Of a DNA stretch of 64,000 nt, positions 34,361 to 45,640 are shown piece by piece; position 1 is the stretch's first letter, and each line of letters begins with the position of its first letter. Made by a program: the position numbers and the translations under genes. The notes beneath the pieces are model-generated. The model made no database searches. It had not been told where the DNA came from and saw only the letters and a program-made list of their open reading frames with translations. Origin of the DNA: Siphonodentalium dalli (Eukaryota; Mollusca; Scaphopoda; Gadilida; Siphonodentaliidae); NCBI GenBank assembly GCA_032622095.1, contig CP136069.1, positions 127,677,450 through 127,741,449 of the forward strand. The letters run 5' to 3'.

Positions 34361-35120
34361 TATTTGGTGTGAACCGCTTCGCTTCGTGTGCTAAATTTAG
34401 AACGATACTATACACGTATAGTAGTGTGCTAAATTTAGCACAACACTACACCATATAGGACACAGCTCTCGACCAATCAAAATGCGCAATTTCTGGGTGA
34501 GGTGAAATATTTTCTGAAATTACCCCACTAGGATTCCTACTCGTATAGTATTTTTTTTATTTATAGTAACAGATTCATTTCGTGCAGTCGGATTGCCAAC
34601 TAAAGACAGCCAATATGAAACTCTACCTTGTACGTTACTTGTTGCAAACTCGGTATATCATTAGACTTATTGATGAATATTATATCTCACGTGACCTTCT
34701 CGCATTCTGATTGGCTGCACACTGCAATACTATTTTACGATAGTACCGCAGTAGGATGCCTACATGCCTACTATTCCTTTTCTATTTATAGTAACAAACT
34801 CATTTCGCGAAATCGGGTTGCCGCCTGAAGATAAGACTAATCTGAAACTAAACCTTGTACGATACTTGTTGCAATATCGGTATATCATTAGATTTATTGT
34901 GAATTGTAATGAGATTACAAATGTCCGATCATACCCAATGTATTTAATAGTTTGTCCGTTTAGTTGGCAAGCGACCAGTCCTAATTTTGTAATGCCAGTA
35001 GACGTTATTTATAACTTCTTTCCGTTTTCTAAAAGTTCGCCAACATGTCTTTGCTAATGACGTATTTATAGAAATAAATTCACGAATGAGAGAATTGACA
35101 CCAATGTTCGATATAATATA
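34361..35120. repeat. MITE-like region with ~225-bp duplication
   Basis: 'atttatagtaacagattcat' near 34,560 recurs as 'atttatagtaacaaactcat' near 34,784, followed in both by 'ccttgtac' and 'tatatcattaga'. The motif 'ctctcgaccaatcaaaatgc' (34,466) and its partner 'cattctgattggctgcac' (34,705) flank the first copy in opposite orientation. Text near 34,930 ('atgtatttaatagtttgtcc') recurs near 35,275, extending the duplication. Confidence 0.55.
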
Positions 35121-35124
35121 ATAA

Positions 35125-35222
35125 ATAATGAATGCCTTGTCGTTGACTATGCCATGCGGCGAGTGGACTATTCCTCATCGATGACCACTCTTTTGGCATA
35201 GTCAACTCCAAGCCATTCATTA
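35125..35222. repeat. Foldback element, ~98 bp
   Basis: 'ataatgaatgccttgtcgtt' with 'gactatgcca' pairs with 'tggcatagtcaact' and 'ccattcattat' at the other end. Both arms carry 'actc/gagtgg' text near the loop. Confidence 0.75.
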
Positions 35223-35829
35223 TCTATATAATAAATATTAATGATCCTATAAGTGTCAGATCATGGATATCCAGTGTATTTAATCGTTTGTCCATCTAAT
35301 TTGCCAAGCGGACAGTCCCAATATTTGAGTGCCCGTGCGTGAACTGTGTTTATAATTTCCTTTTCCATGCATTTAAATCGAAGATAAACAATTTAACTTC
35401 TGAAATTTCGCCCAAATGTCTTTTGGAAGACTGATTTATAGACGTAAATACGTGAACCACGAAGAGATGACATAGTTATATACCCATCGCCAATAATATT
35501 GCAAAATTCGCAGCGAATACAATAGTGACAAAATCATTGTTGGGGCGATATATGAAAGGTGGTTCATACGTATATAGGCACCTATACTCGATCGATATCA
35601 GTAATTCATAATATGCGCAATATACATGTGCGAGTGTAACAGAGTAGGTATAACGTGAGTGAAGAATTATACAATATATAGAAATCTTTGAATTTGAGAG
35701 CTTTGGTTGCTTCAACATGGAATAACGAATAGCGTTCATTTTTAGAATTTCCTGAGGTGGTAAATTGCGGTTTGGCAAGTTATAGTTTAGGTTATAATAA
35801 CCCTGTACATTGGTCGATGTTCCACGTCC
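35223..35829. other. Intergenic, no gene seen
   Basis: Contains a diverged copy of text from 34,930-35,050. Nothing coding. Confidence 0.4.
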
Positions 35830-36052
35830 AGTAAGAAACCACGTCGTTCATTGGTCAGAGAGCCGCACAACATAACCCATGTTTGCATGTTTGCGTCTCG
35901 AGCCATCAATATAAAGAAAACCAAGACAACCGGTACCGTTTCATCGTCTTTCACTGGCCTGCTTTTTCATGACGTCATTTACTTTGAACAACGTTATGGC
36001 GAGAGCAATAGGATATTTTTGACATTTTCTGCTGATCATTCTTCGGAATAAA
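35830..36052. repeat. Dispersed repeat, second copy at the window's right end
   Basis: The text from 'agtaagaaaccacgtcgttc' to 'ctgctgatcattcttcgg' is repeated at 63,799-64,000 with about 10 percent differences. Shared marks include 'attggtcagagagccgc' and 'catgacgtcatttac'. The short reading across it is not a gene. Confidence 0.85.
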
Positions 36053-36100
36053 TGTAAACTTTCTAAGAATGGCCATGACTGTCGGCAGAACATATACGTT

Positions 36101-36219
36101 ATTGTGGTGGATCGACGGTATCATGGTGTGACATTGACCGCTTGTAGCATATGTTCAACCTCGTCGCTTAACTCCAAGCTGTTAATGTCACACCATGTTA
36201 CCGTCAATCCACCACAATA
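36101..36219. repeat. Foldback with 35-bp arms
   Basis: 'attgtggtggatcgacggta' plus 'tcatggtgtgacatt' pairs with its near-exact complement at 36,184-36,218 (two mismatches). The loop is about 50 nt. Confidence 0.85.
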
Positions 36220-36898
36220 ATTTATAGTATTTCATTTTCCAATCGACACATCTTCTCCATTCTTCTAAATTACGTAAATACGTACACATTGTTTGGAGGT
36301 TCACGTGTATAAATATAAATTTGTATTTAGCACCAGATCATAGTTGTAAGCGTAGATCAGGCTATTTGATTACGGGGTGTGTAATTTAATTAACCAACAC
36401 ATATAAATCAATCAACTTTGTTAAATTGAATAATCAAGTTGATATATTGATTAATTATGATAGCAGAAGTTAGCGTGGTAGTTTTACGATGTTTTGCCTA
36501 GATATGTACACACTTGTGTTCAAGTATCTTACTATGAAATGCGCACTGTTTGGCTCCGTTGTTCACGTGAGGTATGGCGCTCTCGTTGGGATTGTGTGTG
36601 TTTCGTGCACGTCGATAGATGTACAGCGGGGACGTGGCTTGAGGTTCTGTCCCCTTTGTGGGTCTATCTAATTTTGAATTTCCAACTGCACTCCATGTAG
36701 GCAAAATTTCCATGTCTGGAATCTTATTTGTGCCTCCCACACCCCAGTCTTTGAGTTGAATTATCCAACAGATACCTCAAACTTTTCAAAACAGGTAGTG
36801 ATGTTCCAACAGATGGCATTGTCAATCTAAAACTTTGAGTGAAAGTAAGAAAATATCGGTATATTGGTGCAAAAACGACATAAGTTACAATAGGAAAC
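36220..36898. other. Intergenic, no gene seen
   Basis: Three overlapping short readings near 36,490-36,740 on both strands have no domain or splice evidence. Confidence 0.4.
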
Positions 36899-37520
36899 TC
36901 AAACTATCAGATATATTGATAGATGATGCCATGAATATCTATTCTGGCTAACGCCCGTATAGAGATAATATTCCACCAATTCAAAACCTGGACATTTTTT
37001 TAAAATTTTAAAGGTAACCTTATAAAGTCGAATAAAGGGCCGCTCGGCGACCACAGAATCCCCCGACACAGTGGATTCATTTGGAGCGGAGGCTTTATAG
37101 AAATATATTATATGCATAAAAAAATACTTGTGCAGTGTCTTATAACTGAGCTGCATACAAATAACCAAATCTGAAGAAAAAAAACTTAAAAGTCGAAATA
37201 TAACCTCAAATTGGCACAATATCAGCACAGTTCTAAGAATACAGGTTCTGACAAAGATGCATCCCAGGATGTACGATTCTACGTCGAAAAATGGCAACAA
37301 CTCCGCCAAAATGACTCCGACTGAACTCAAAATCGCAGGTGCGCATTTTCCCATGATTGTGGACATGCGCCATGCAGGTTTAAAACAAATTGACCAGAAA
37401 ATGACATAATACAGGTTCGGACAAAGTTCGCAACGCACACACGGACATACTGACGCACGGACGAGGGTCATTACTATAGTCCTCCGGCGGAATGTCGGGG
37501 GGGGGGGGGAAACATACATT
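36899..37520 (-). repeat. Interspersed repeat with a long unconvincing minus-strand reading
   Basis: A 206-codon minus-strand reading covers this block but shows no domain. 'gcgcacctgcgattttgag' occurs here in reverse and again near 37,898, showing repetitive nature. The block ends at a G13 run (37,497-37,509). The phrase 'gtgtcgggggattctgtggt' (minus strand) resembles the 'gggggacactgtggt' motif at 3,716, so it may belong to the same broad family. Confidence 0.5.
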
Positions 37521-38464
37521 TATACGGGGAATACATTTTTTCTTTGTTAATACATGTTGCTTAATAGTTTTTCATCAGTAGGCGAAGGTCCCAGCTCGAG
37601 ATTACATTATATCAGGGACTTTGTGGGAGATTTTGCTTTGCGCCACTTACAATTACGAACTTTCTCCAGGTAATTATACTTCAATGTTTCTTGCGATATC
37701 GGCTCACTAAAGTTCACTAAAAAGCATGCAATTTCGAGCTGGGACCACCCCATACCATACTTTGAAGTAGATTATCTAGGAACAAATATAAACATAGAAA
37801 TATATTCTCTTCCGTATTTGTTCAATGTTGTTATAAATGTCATTTTCCAGTCATTTTTTTAAAACTTGGAACATATGTCAATCAGCAAAGGAACCTGCGC
37901 ACCTGCGATTTTGAGTGAGTCATTATGGCATGATCTAGTCTATTGCCGCATTTTTTAACTCTGAAGTGCCCAACTATACCGTTGATTCGGGTATTAAATC
38001 TCCAAGTGTTGAACAATTTGACAAAGGTTTTTTTTAAGGGGGGGGGGTGAGTCAGCCCCACAACTATGTGGCAACGTCCCTGCTCTCTGCGCTGTACATC
38101 AGTTATTGAATTCTTGGGTGTGAAACCCGCGCGTGTTTCGTAGACCTCTGCGTGCGGCGACATGTTAATAGCCCTGATTAGTCATGGCGTGAATTACCAA
38201 CAATCCGAGTAACAACAGACAAAGTAGACAAACAATTAAACCAGTCTCGCTTCTGGCGAGAAAATCGCGAAAACGGAAATTGTTGCTGTTCACAGACGGT
38301 GCATAATTTCCGGATACAACCTCCCGTATACAGCATCTCTTTCGTCTCCGACGACAGCAACTGCCGCGTATCGAGCTGTTTCATGGAAATTAATAGCTGT
38401 CAATGATTATCGTATAGCAAAAAACTAAACAACCATGAGTTTAAACGGACATAGCTCGTAACAA
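37521..38464. other. Intergenic, no gene seen
   Basis: A G10 run lies near 38,038. Short minus-strand readings have no support. Confidence 0.4.
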
Positions 38465-40850
38465 CATTAACCCTTTCTACGATGCTGCAGACTTTACTGT
38501 AATGTACAACGAACTCGAACAATGGAACTATACATTGGATATGTCTAAAATTGACTACACACGAATAGCAAGTACACTTACAGAGAAATTATCGAAATTA
38601 GCTTCAAAACATATACCGAACAAAATTGCTATTAAACGATACGATGAGCCCACCTGGATGACATGCCAAATTCGAAGATTTATTAGACAAAGACGTCGTC
38701 TTTATTCAAATGCAAAAAGAAAGAAAAACGATCAAGCATGGGCAAATATAAGACTAAGAGAAACGAGGTGACATCGTGTATAAGAAGTGCCAAGCAAAAC
38801 TTAATAGAAAAAAACCCAGTCTACTGGGAAACTGCCTGACTGAATCTTCGCGCTGGTGGAAGACTCTAAACCGACTCAATGGCCTCGAGAAAAAAAGTAC
38901 ACCAGCACTGAAATTGAATAACTCTATTATAACAGATAACTCGTCGAACGCTGAGATATTTAATAATTATTTCGCTTCGATATCATCTCTTCCCAATGAA
39001 AATATAGTTGGACTTACCACCCTTTGCTTATAAAACAGAATCCAGACTCGATTCAGTTGTTGTTACGCGTGAACAAATATACAAATCACTGATAAGTGTA
39101 GAATCGGCGACAGCTAGTGGTCCCGATGAAATGAGCCCACGAATATTGAAACGCTGTGCATCCTCGCCGGCTGGGCCACTGGAATTTGTTTTCAATAAAC
39201 TAATTGAAAACTCATTTTTCCCATCTGAATGGAAAATTGCAAATGTCTATCCAATTTATAAGAAAGACGACCCTAGTGAACCTCTAATTATCGCCCAGGT
39301 TCTTAACTGTGTTGCTTGTCATACATTTTCGAAAAGTGTATCTACTTTCACATGGATAAATACATCAGGACCAACAACCTCCTAACAATACTTCAGTCAG
39401 GATTCACCCCTAATGACAGCACAGTCTTTCAGTTAACTGATGTCTATCATTACATAATATCTTCACTTGATAGCGGTAAAGATGTCTGTTTTGCGACGTT
39501 AGCAAGGCTTTTGATAAGTTATGGCACCGCGGTCTTATGTTTAAACTCAAAAGTATGGGAATTATCGGCGCGACATACGATCTTCTGGAAAAGTACTTAG
39601 ATAATAGACAGCAGCGAGTAATTGTTTCAAATTCCAATTCAAGCTGGAAGCGTGTCTCAGCTGGTGTGCCCGAGGGATCCATACTTGGCCCTCTTCTATT
39701 TTTAGTCTACATTAACGACATTGTAGAAAATGTGAGGAGCAATATAAGGTTTTTTACTGACGATACGTCTCTATATCTTTCGATTGAAGATCCCATATGG
39801 GCCGCAGAAGTTATTAATAACGACATCATGTTGATATTCGAGTGGTCGCAAAAATGGCAAATTAAATTTAATCCCATCAAAACAGTCACTTTTGATATCA
39901 TGGAAAACTAACGCTATCGACAACCCACCACTTCAGATGTCCGGGCAGAATATTGAAGAAATTACATAAGAACCTTGGTCTAACTTTTAATGGGGATGGT
40001 ACCTGGCATGATCATATATAACTGATATTGAAAATCGAGCTGCAAGTCGACTTTATATACTGAGGAAGTATAAATTCATTTTGGACTGGAGAACCCTGGA
40101 ACGCATATACCTATCATACATCCGTCCAGTAATGGAATATGCTTCCTCAGTAAGGGTTAATTGTACAGATGAGGATTCAAGCCATCTCGAAGACATACAA
40201 TACGAAGCCGTGCGATTGGTGACAGGGGTAACTAGAAGCTGTAGTGAGGAATCTTTATTACGAGAAACCGGCTGGAACACACCTTCGAGCAGAAGAGAAA
40301 AAGCTAAACTTATTAAAATTTTCAAAATGCTTAAGCGAGACACGCCTCCTTACTGATATACACTTGTCCCTCCGGTATCTGGAAGCCAAACCAATTACGA
40401 ATTCAGACAAAAAGGCCACTAGTGCACCCATTTTCTTGCAACAAGATATGAAAATGCATTCCTGCCAGCTACCGTAAAACTATGGAATAGCCTTCCACCA
40501 GAAGCGAATAGTTGTGGCTCAGTTTCAGAATTCAAGAGATATATCTCCAAAGATCGCAATACTATACCATCATATCGTTATACAACGTTTACAAGACAAT
40601 GTCAAATCTACCACTGTCGTCTGAGAACCTATTGCAGTAACTTGAAATATGACCTGTTTTGTAATCATCTAAATAATAATCCATTCTGCGATTGTAGGGA
40701 ACTGCAGACCGCCGAACATTTTTTACTTAACTGTCCGATTTTCAAAAAAGAGAGAGATAACTGTTTTTTGGGTCCTATTATGACATTAAATGTGAATTAT
40801 CATGTCACTCCAAAAGTTCATAGATAGAACCAAACCATTTAACTGAGCAT
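38465..40850 (+). mobile_element. 5'-truncated, frameshifted CR1/L2-like non-LTR retrotransposon
   Basis: Consecutive broken frames on the + strand give the ORF2 order without the endonuclease. The linker reads 'PTWMTCQIRRFIRQRRRLY' near 38,648 and 'SSRWWKTLNRLNGLEKKS' near 38,845. The reverse transcriptase reads 'SATASGPDEMSPRIL' near 39,105, 'FFPSEWKIANVYPIYKKDDP', 'SAGVPEGSILGPLLF' near 39,656, and 'FTDDTSLYLS' near 39,750, where Ala of the usual F/Y-A-D-D has become Thr. The C-terminal region has 'WRTLERIYLSYIRPVMEYAS' near 40,087 and 'CDCRELQTAEHFLLNCPIF' near 40,687. At least five frameshifts or stops make it inactive. Confidence 0.85.
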
Positions 40851-40931
40851 CATCACTAACTGATATACATATCTCATCTAAAGAGTAGTGAAAACAAATA
40901 AGAGCGCTCTCACAGCTAAATTATGTAATGC

Positions 40932-40947
40932 GGGGGGGGGGGGGGGG
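40932..40947. repeat. G16 homopolymer
   Basis: A run of 16 G shortly after the 3' end of the non-LTR element. Confidence 0.9.
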
Positions 40948-41204
40948 TGTCAGACCTGCAGCGATCAGCCACCATGGACGTAAATGAGACTATATATACA
41001 TCGCTGCAGCCACGGATATGCTCGCGGGTGTTTGTGGAGCGGATATCACTCGAGATCAAAACAAATCATGAAGCAATTTTGTATCGCGGAAATGGCCACG
41101 AATAAGCACAGGCTTACTGTCAGACCCCTTATCGCATATGTCTGTGTATGTAATATTTGTATTTATGTGCCTACTTGAGAAAATAAAATATTGTTTACAC
41201 TAAC

Positions 41205-41480
41205 GCTTTCTATGCTAAATGCTCATTGATGCGTTGCTCCCTTAGGAATGTTCAGACAATAAATTCAACCAAACGACCGGGCGGGATGTTGGTATTTATC
41301 CACCTTTACATATAAACCCATATGGGTCGTTTTATTTGTTGAACTTACGATCTGAATATTTCCCACCAATTAATAGAAATCATTCTGTACTTGTATTATT
41401 TGTCTGAATGTTTGTCGTCTGTATTTATTTGCTGGACACAATCCAATTGAACAACAGACCATTCCAATTTATCTGTATAA
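41205..41480. repeat. Dispersed MITE-like repeat, copy 3
   Basis: Diverged copy of the family at 18,530 and 19,180: 'gctttctatgctaaatgctc', 'atgttcagacaataaattca' and 'gttgaacttacgatctgaat' correspond in order. Confidence 0.45.
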
Positions 41481-41789
41481 ACGAGTAGGATCTGTTTGTC
41501 CGTCCGTCTCTCTGCGCATTTTTCTCCCAGATTGCGGGCCTGATTTCAACCAAATTTGGTGAGGTGACCCATGGTACCCTGGCGGAGGTTATAACGGCGT
41601 TAGTTTTTCAAAAATTAAAATAAAAAAATTAAAATAGAATGAACTAAAATTAAAATATTTGTTAATATGAGCAACTAGCTCAATAAAAAAAAAATCAAAC
41701 TGTTTAATAGTCAGGTTCGAAATGAAATAAAGGTGAAAGGTGCGGGCATTTTTCTTTCAGAAGCTTTTGAGAATTGTTTCTAAAGGTAT

Positions 41790-42600
41790 TTTTTATGCTG
41801 ATTTCAAAAACCAATGTTGGCAAGTCGACAAATGATCATTTCTGACCCAAAATGACAATTCAAAATGGCCGCCATCAGAACAAAGTCTAGATTTTCGTTT
41901 ACTGTTATATGTTGGTCTAAGACGTTTGAATGTTATGCATTTCCGTGATTTCGAACGAATTGTGACAAGAGACACTACACACAGAACATATGTGGTAATT
42001 TAAAGTGAACATGTTTGACATTTAACCCAATTTATGCGCAAAAATATCAAAAACGCGAATTTTATAAATTGTTGCGGTCTTAAATGGCAGAAAGTGAAGT
42101 ATGCTGGAAATATATCCTTAAAATGGTTTAGACAGTTGTGTTTAAATATAATTTGTATTCTGATTCCAGAAAACAATGTTGGCAACTCGACAAATAATTA
42201 TTTCTGACCTAAAATGACAATTCAAAATGGCCGCCATAAGAATAATGTCTAAATTTTCGTTTACTGTTATATGTTGTTCTAAGACGTTTGAATATTATGC
42301 ATTTCCGAACTTTCGAACGAGTTGTGACAAGAGACACGATACACAGAACATATGTGGTAATTTAAAGTGAACATGTTTGACATTTAACCCAATTTATGCC
42401 CAAAAATGACAATAAACGCGAATTTTGTAAATTATTGCCGTCTTTAATGGCAGAAAGTGAAGTATTCCGGAAATATAACCTTCAAATGGTTTAGCCAGTT
42501 GTGTCTAAATGTAATTGGTAATCTGATTCCAAAAAACAATGTTGGCAACTCGACAAATAATTATTTCTGACCTAAAATGACAATTCAAAATGGCCGATAT
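41790..42600. repeat. Tandem array, ~364-bp unit
   Basis: The phrase 'caatgttggcaa' plus '(c/g)tcgacaaat' occurs near 41,810, 42,174 and 42,537. The units share 'atgacaattcaaaatggccg' and 'agtgaacatgtttgacattt'. The third unit runs directly into the inverted duplication starting near 42,503. Confidence 0.85.
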
Positions 42601-42622
42601 TATTCGAAAATCATCAGTAATA

Positions 42623-42829
42623 TTATGAAACAGGTTCATCAACACCCAATGCGACACAATTTGCCATCATATAGCCAAAAATTGTCACAAAAATTCCTGA
42701 TTTATTATTGCAGTCAGTTCCACAATTGCAGAGTGGTGTGCAGGGTAACTCTGATTTTCTGCATGTGCACCTTGCTGTTACACACCCCTTCTTGCACCCA
42801 CTTTTGATTATTTCGAGACATGTAAACAA
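42623..42829 (-). pseudogene. CXC-domain gene fragment, minus-strand copy
   Basis: The minus-strand frame reads 'CLEIIKSGCKKGCVTARCTC' and 'CTPLCNCGTDCNNKSG'. The Cys spacing is that of Tesmin/TSO1-like CXC domains. It is only the C-terminal end; the rest of this copy is missing because the plus-strand copy begins immediately beyond it. The frame continues about 20 codons past the CXC region. Confidence 0.65.
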
Positions 42830-42894
42830 AGCAATGCTTAGTGACGCTCTGATCGAGAACGTATCCTGCCAAACAACAATGACACCATTCCCCG

Positions 42895-43853
42895 TGTAGG
42901 TATTGTCATTGACGGTCAGGCCCTTGTTGTGGCCATAGGTAAAGTCCGATTTGAATGGTTTCTTGTCTCAAGAACTTGTTACCGAAGCGAAAATAGAAGG
43001 TGTTTCTGTTGTTGTTGCAAGGGCGTTCCCCGAAGATTGCAGAGTAGATTGTTCGGTAGACGGAACAGACTTGAAATGGTTAGAGTCTAATCACGAAGAG
43101 GCTGACAGTAGACTTATCCATCATTCACTTGATCCAGCATGGGGTGCAGTCTGAAACAAGTTATTGTGGTAAGTAGGGACGTCGATGTTCTAGAGTTATT
43201 GCTTGGTTACCTAAACAAATTACCTGCATATTGTGATATGTTCATGATGGCTGGAACGTCCAAAAGCCCTACAATTTTACCCATCAGGGATGTTGCCACC
43301 CAAATACCGAGTGACGCTCTGAACTATATTCTTGCGTTTCATGCTTTAACGGTGTGTGATTCAACTTCGTTCATATTTAGGGTGTCTAAACGATTCGCAT
43401 GGAAGATTTACCTCGAATGTTGTGAACTCGTAAAGGGTATAGGTAATATTGCAATATCCACTGAAACAATTGAAAGTGCTGAACATTTTGTATGCAAGTT
43501 GTAAGTTCCGATGCAAAACTCAAAAATGCAAGATTCAGGATGTTCCCTCGGACTGAATCTCCTGAAAAGCTTCCACCAACTAGTGACTCATTTCATTACC
43601 ATCGTTTGAGAACAAACTACTAGGTTTTAGTTTGGAAACGAGCAACCATTCCTGTGCAAACATCACCGGATCCTTCGACAATGGGATGGAAAGAAGATGC
43701 ATGATGTCACTAGAACCCATTCCAATGTCATGTCTCGAAATAATCAAATGTGGGTGCAACAAGGGGTGTGTAACAGCAAGGGGTACATGCAGACAATCAG
43801 AGTCACGCTGCACACCACTCTGCAACTGTGGAACTGACTGCAATAATAAATAA
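42895..43853 (+). pseudogene. Broken gene: HEEAD-motif region plus C-terminal CXC domain
   Basis: Frames on the + strand in order: 'VIDGQALVVAIGKV' (near 42,907), 'SNHEEADSRLIHHSLD' (near 43,088), 'VIVVSRDVDVLELLLGYLNK' (near 43,162), 'ALNYILAFHALTVCDSTSF' (near 43,320) and the CXC end 'CGCNKGCVTARGTCRQSESR' (near 43,750). This order is seen in multicopy proteins of many invertebrates; I do not know their function. The H-E-E-A-D and D-x-D-V pattern suggests a PIN-like nuclease fold (inference). At least three frameshifts break it. Confidence 0.6.
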
Positions 43854-44197
43854 GGCTTTTATGTGAGTATTTTTGGCTATATGATGGCAAATTGTGTCGC
43901 ATTGCGTGTTGATGAACCAATTTCATAATATTGCTGATGATTTTCGAATTTTTAACTGATTATTATATCGGCCATTTTGAATTGTCATTTTAGGTCAGAT
44001 AAGAAATAATAATTTGTCGAGTTGCCAACATTGTTTTTTGGAATCAGATTACAAATTACATTTTAAATATTATTAAATGTATTTTGGAGCGCAAACCACC
44101 AGGTGGCTTTAATGTATCAGACATGTATTACCCGTCATTTGTTCTGTGCTTGAGATAATCTTCGAACTTGAACTCAGGATTGATTAACTCTATTGCG

Positions 44198-44577
44198 TTA
44201 ACCCTTTACCCAACAGAACGGCCCTGTGCCAATGCATTCTCTTATATATGCGAGTCGACCATAGGTCGCCTCGCATATATAAGAGAATGCATTGGCTTAA
44301 CACATTAAAAATTCTAAAATTATTAAAGAATGTAAGAATTTTTTTTTTTTTTAGGCCAATGCATTCTCTTATATATGCGAGGCGACCTATGGTCGACTCG
44401 CATATATAAGAGAATGCATTGGCACAGGGCATAACTGTAACCATCACAATGTGGTCAATGAACCGGTTCCAATGATATCCATATTTGTATGGTGTTATTG
44501 AAACAGACCGAAGATATTTTAGGCTGTTGCAGCTTTATTTTTGCCGTTTTTGGCCGGTTTGTTGGGTAAAGGGTTAA
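44198..44577. mobile_element. piggyBac-like MITE with nested palindromes
   Basis: TTAA at 44,198-44,201 and 44,574-44,577 flank terminal inverted repeats 'ccctttacccaaca' (perfect for 14 bp, about 19 of 22 overall). The inside, 44,221-44,430, is a palindrome whose two perfect arms (about 77 bp) are each a smaller hairpin ('gccaatgcattctcttatat' paired with 'atataagagaatgcattggc'). No transposase gene is present, so it would depend on an enzyme from elsewhere. Confidence 0.85.
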
Positions 44578-45440
44578 GGAATCGACGTAGGCCTATAAAT
44601 ACACATGAAATATGGCGATAGTTTGTTGGAGTTTGTTAATTGGTATTGTACATGATGTACTTCGATTTCTTAACAATTACATCAAGTACTAAATTCAGAA
44701 CATACGCATAGATAAACGTTGTGTGTGTGAGGGGGTGTGTGTGTCTAACAAGTGTTTCAACATTTGGAAATTTAATACCTTAAATAGGTTGAAATTTGTC
44801 TCTTAGTTTGAATTGCCAACAATTTATTAGTGGAGAACCATGGTTGACCCAGTGCAATCTGTACCTTCCACTGACTAGTGGCCACAATACTGCTGATCCA
44901 TTCAGAATAGACTACCACATCAAGGTGTGTGAGGTAAGAGTTGGGACAAATCAAAGCCAAATGCTTAGGGTGGGGGTACAAATGGAATTACGAAACATGG
45001 ATAGTTTGCTTTGGTTCAAGTGGAGGTGGTGCAGTTGGACATTCCAAGGTGGATCACCAGTAAAATCGGCCGGCAAATCGAAGTGTTGGCGAAAGAACGA
45101 GATGCTGGTGGAAGGCATGGTGAAATTGTTAATGATTGTGAAGACTTACCAGCAACCTTTATATCTTCACTGTGTTTCAACAGCTAATAAAAATAATGCC
45201 AGAACAACGTAGCCATCAAAGATTGTTTATTGTTAACCTCCTCAATTTAGGAGAGCATATATATAAATGACTGCATAATCAAAGACCCATCACAAAGGTA
45301 GTGATATGACTTCATTAGAGGAAAATCAAAACAATCACTGTGGCTTCAGAAGCCATGCTCATAGTGTTGGTTGAAATCTTATTTACCAGCCTTCACAGTA
45401 GCAGTTTGTTGTTCCAATGTGATGTATGAAGGTAAGAAGT
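44578..45440. other. No supportable gene
   Basis: A 138-codon + frame from 44,796 and another frame with 'IEVLAKERDAGGRHGE' near 45,085 look partly protein-like but show no domain and no consistent frame. Possibly a decayed gene or element. Confidence 0.3.
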
Positions 45441-45459
45441 CATAATTAAACATTTTAAG

Positions 45460-45640
45460 CATATGTAATGCTAAAAGTAATGCAAATGTAATTGAATTAC
45501 TTGTCTTTTTTGTGAAGTAATGCATTCTTTTGCATTACATGTAATGCAAAATGGACTGTATTACACATTACTTTGCATTACTAGAGAAAATGTAATGCAT
45601 TACAATGCATTACCAGTACGCATTACCATTACCCCATCCC
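45460..45640. repeat. Low-complexity 'taatgcattac' repeat
   Basis: Many overlapping variants of 'gtaatgca' and 'tgcattac' in both directions over about 170 bp, forming alternating self-complementary text. Confidence 0.7.

Larger units (their letters stand above)
42503..44068. repeat. Large inverted duplication around a CXC-domain gene
   Basis: 42,503-42,822 and 43,728-44,068 are inverted copies. 'ctgattccaaaaaacaatgt' on the left matches the complement of 'acattgttttttggaatcag' on the right, and 'gattatttcgagacatg' matches 'catgtctcgaaataatc'. Each arm of about 330 bp includes the CXC-coding end of a gene. The spacer is about 905 bp. Confidence 0.85.

Noticed and set aside
36899..37519. 206-codon minus-strand gene
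   Set aside because: Contains phrases repeated elsewhere in the window and no domain; best explained as interspersed repeat.
44796..45212. 138-codon frame, possibly a gene
   Set aside because: The more protein-like text changes frame within the interval and no family is recognised.
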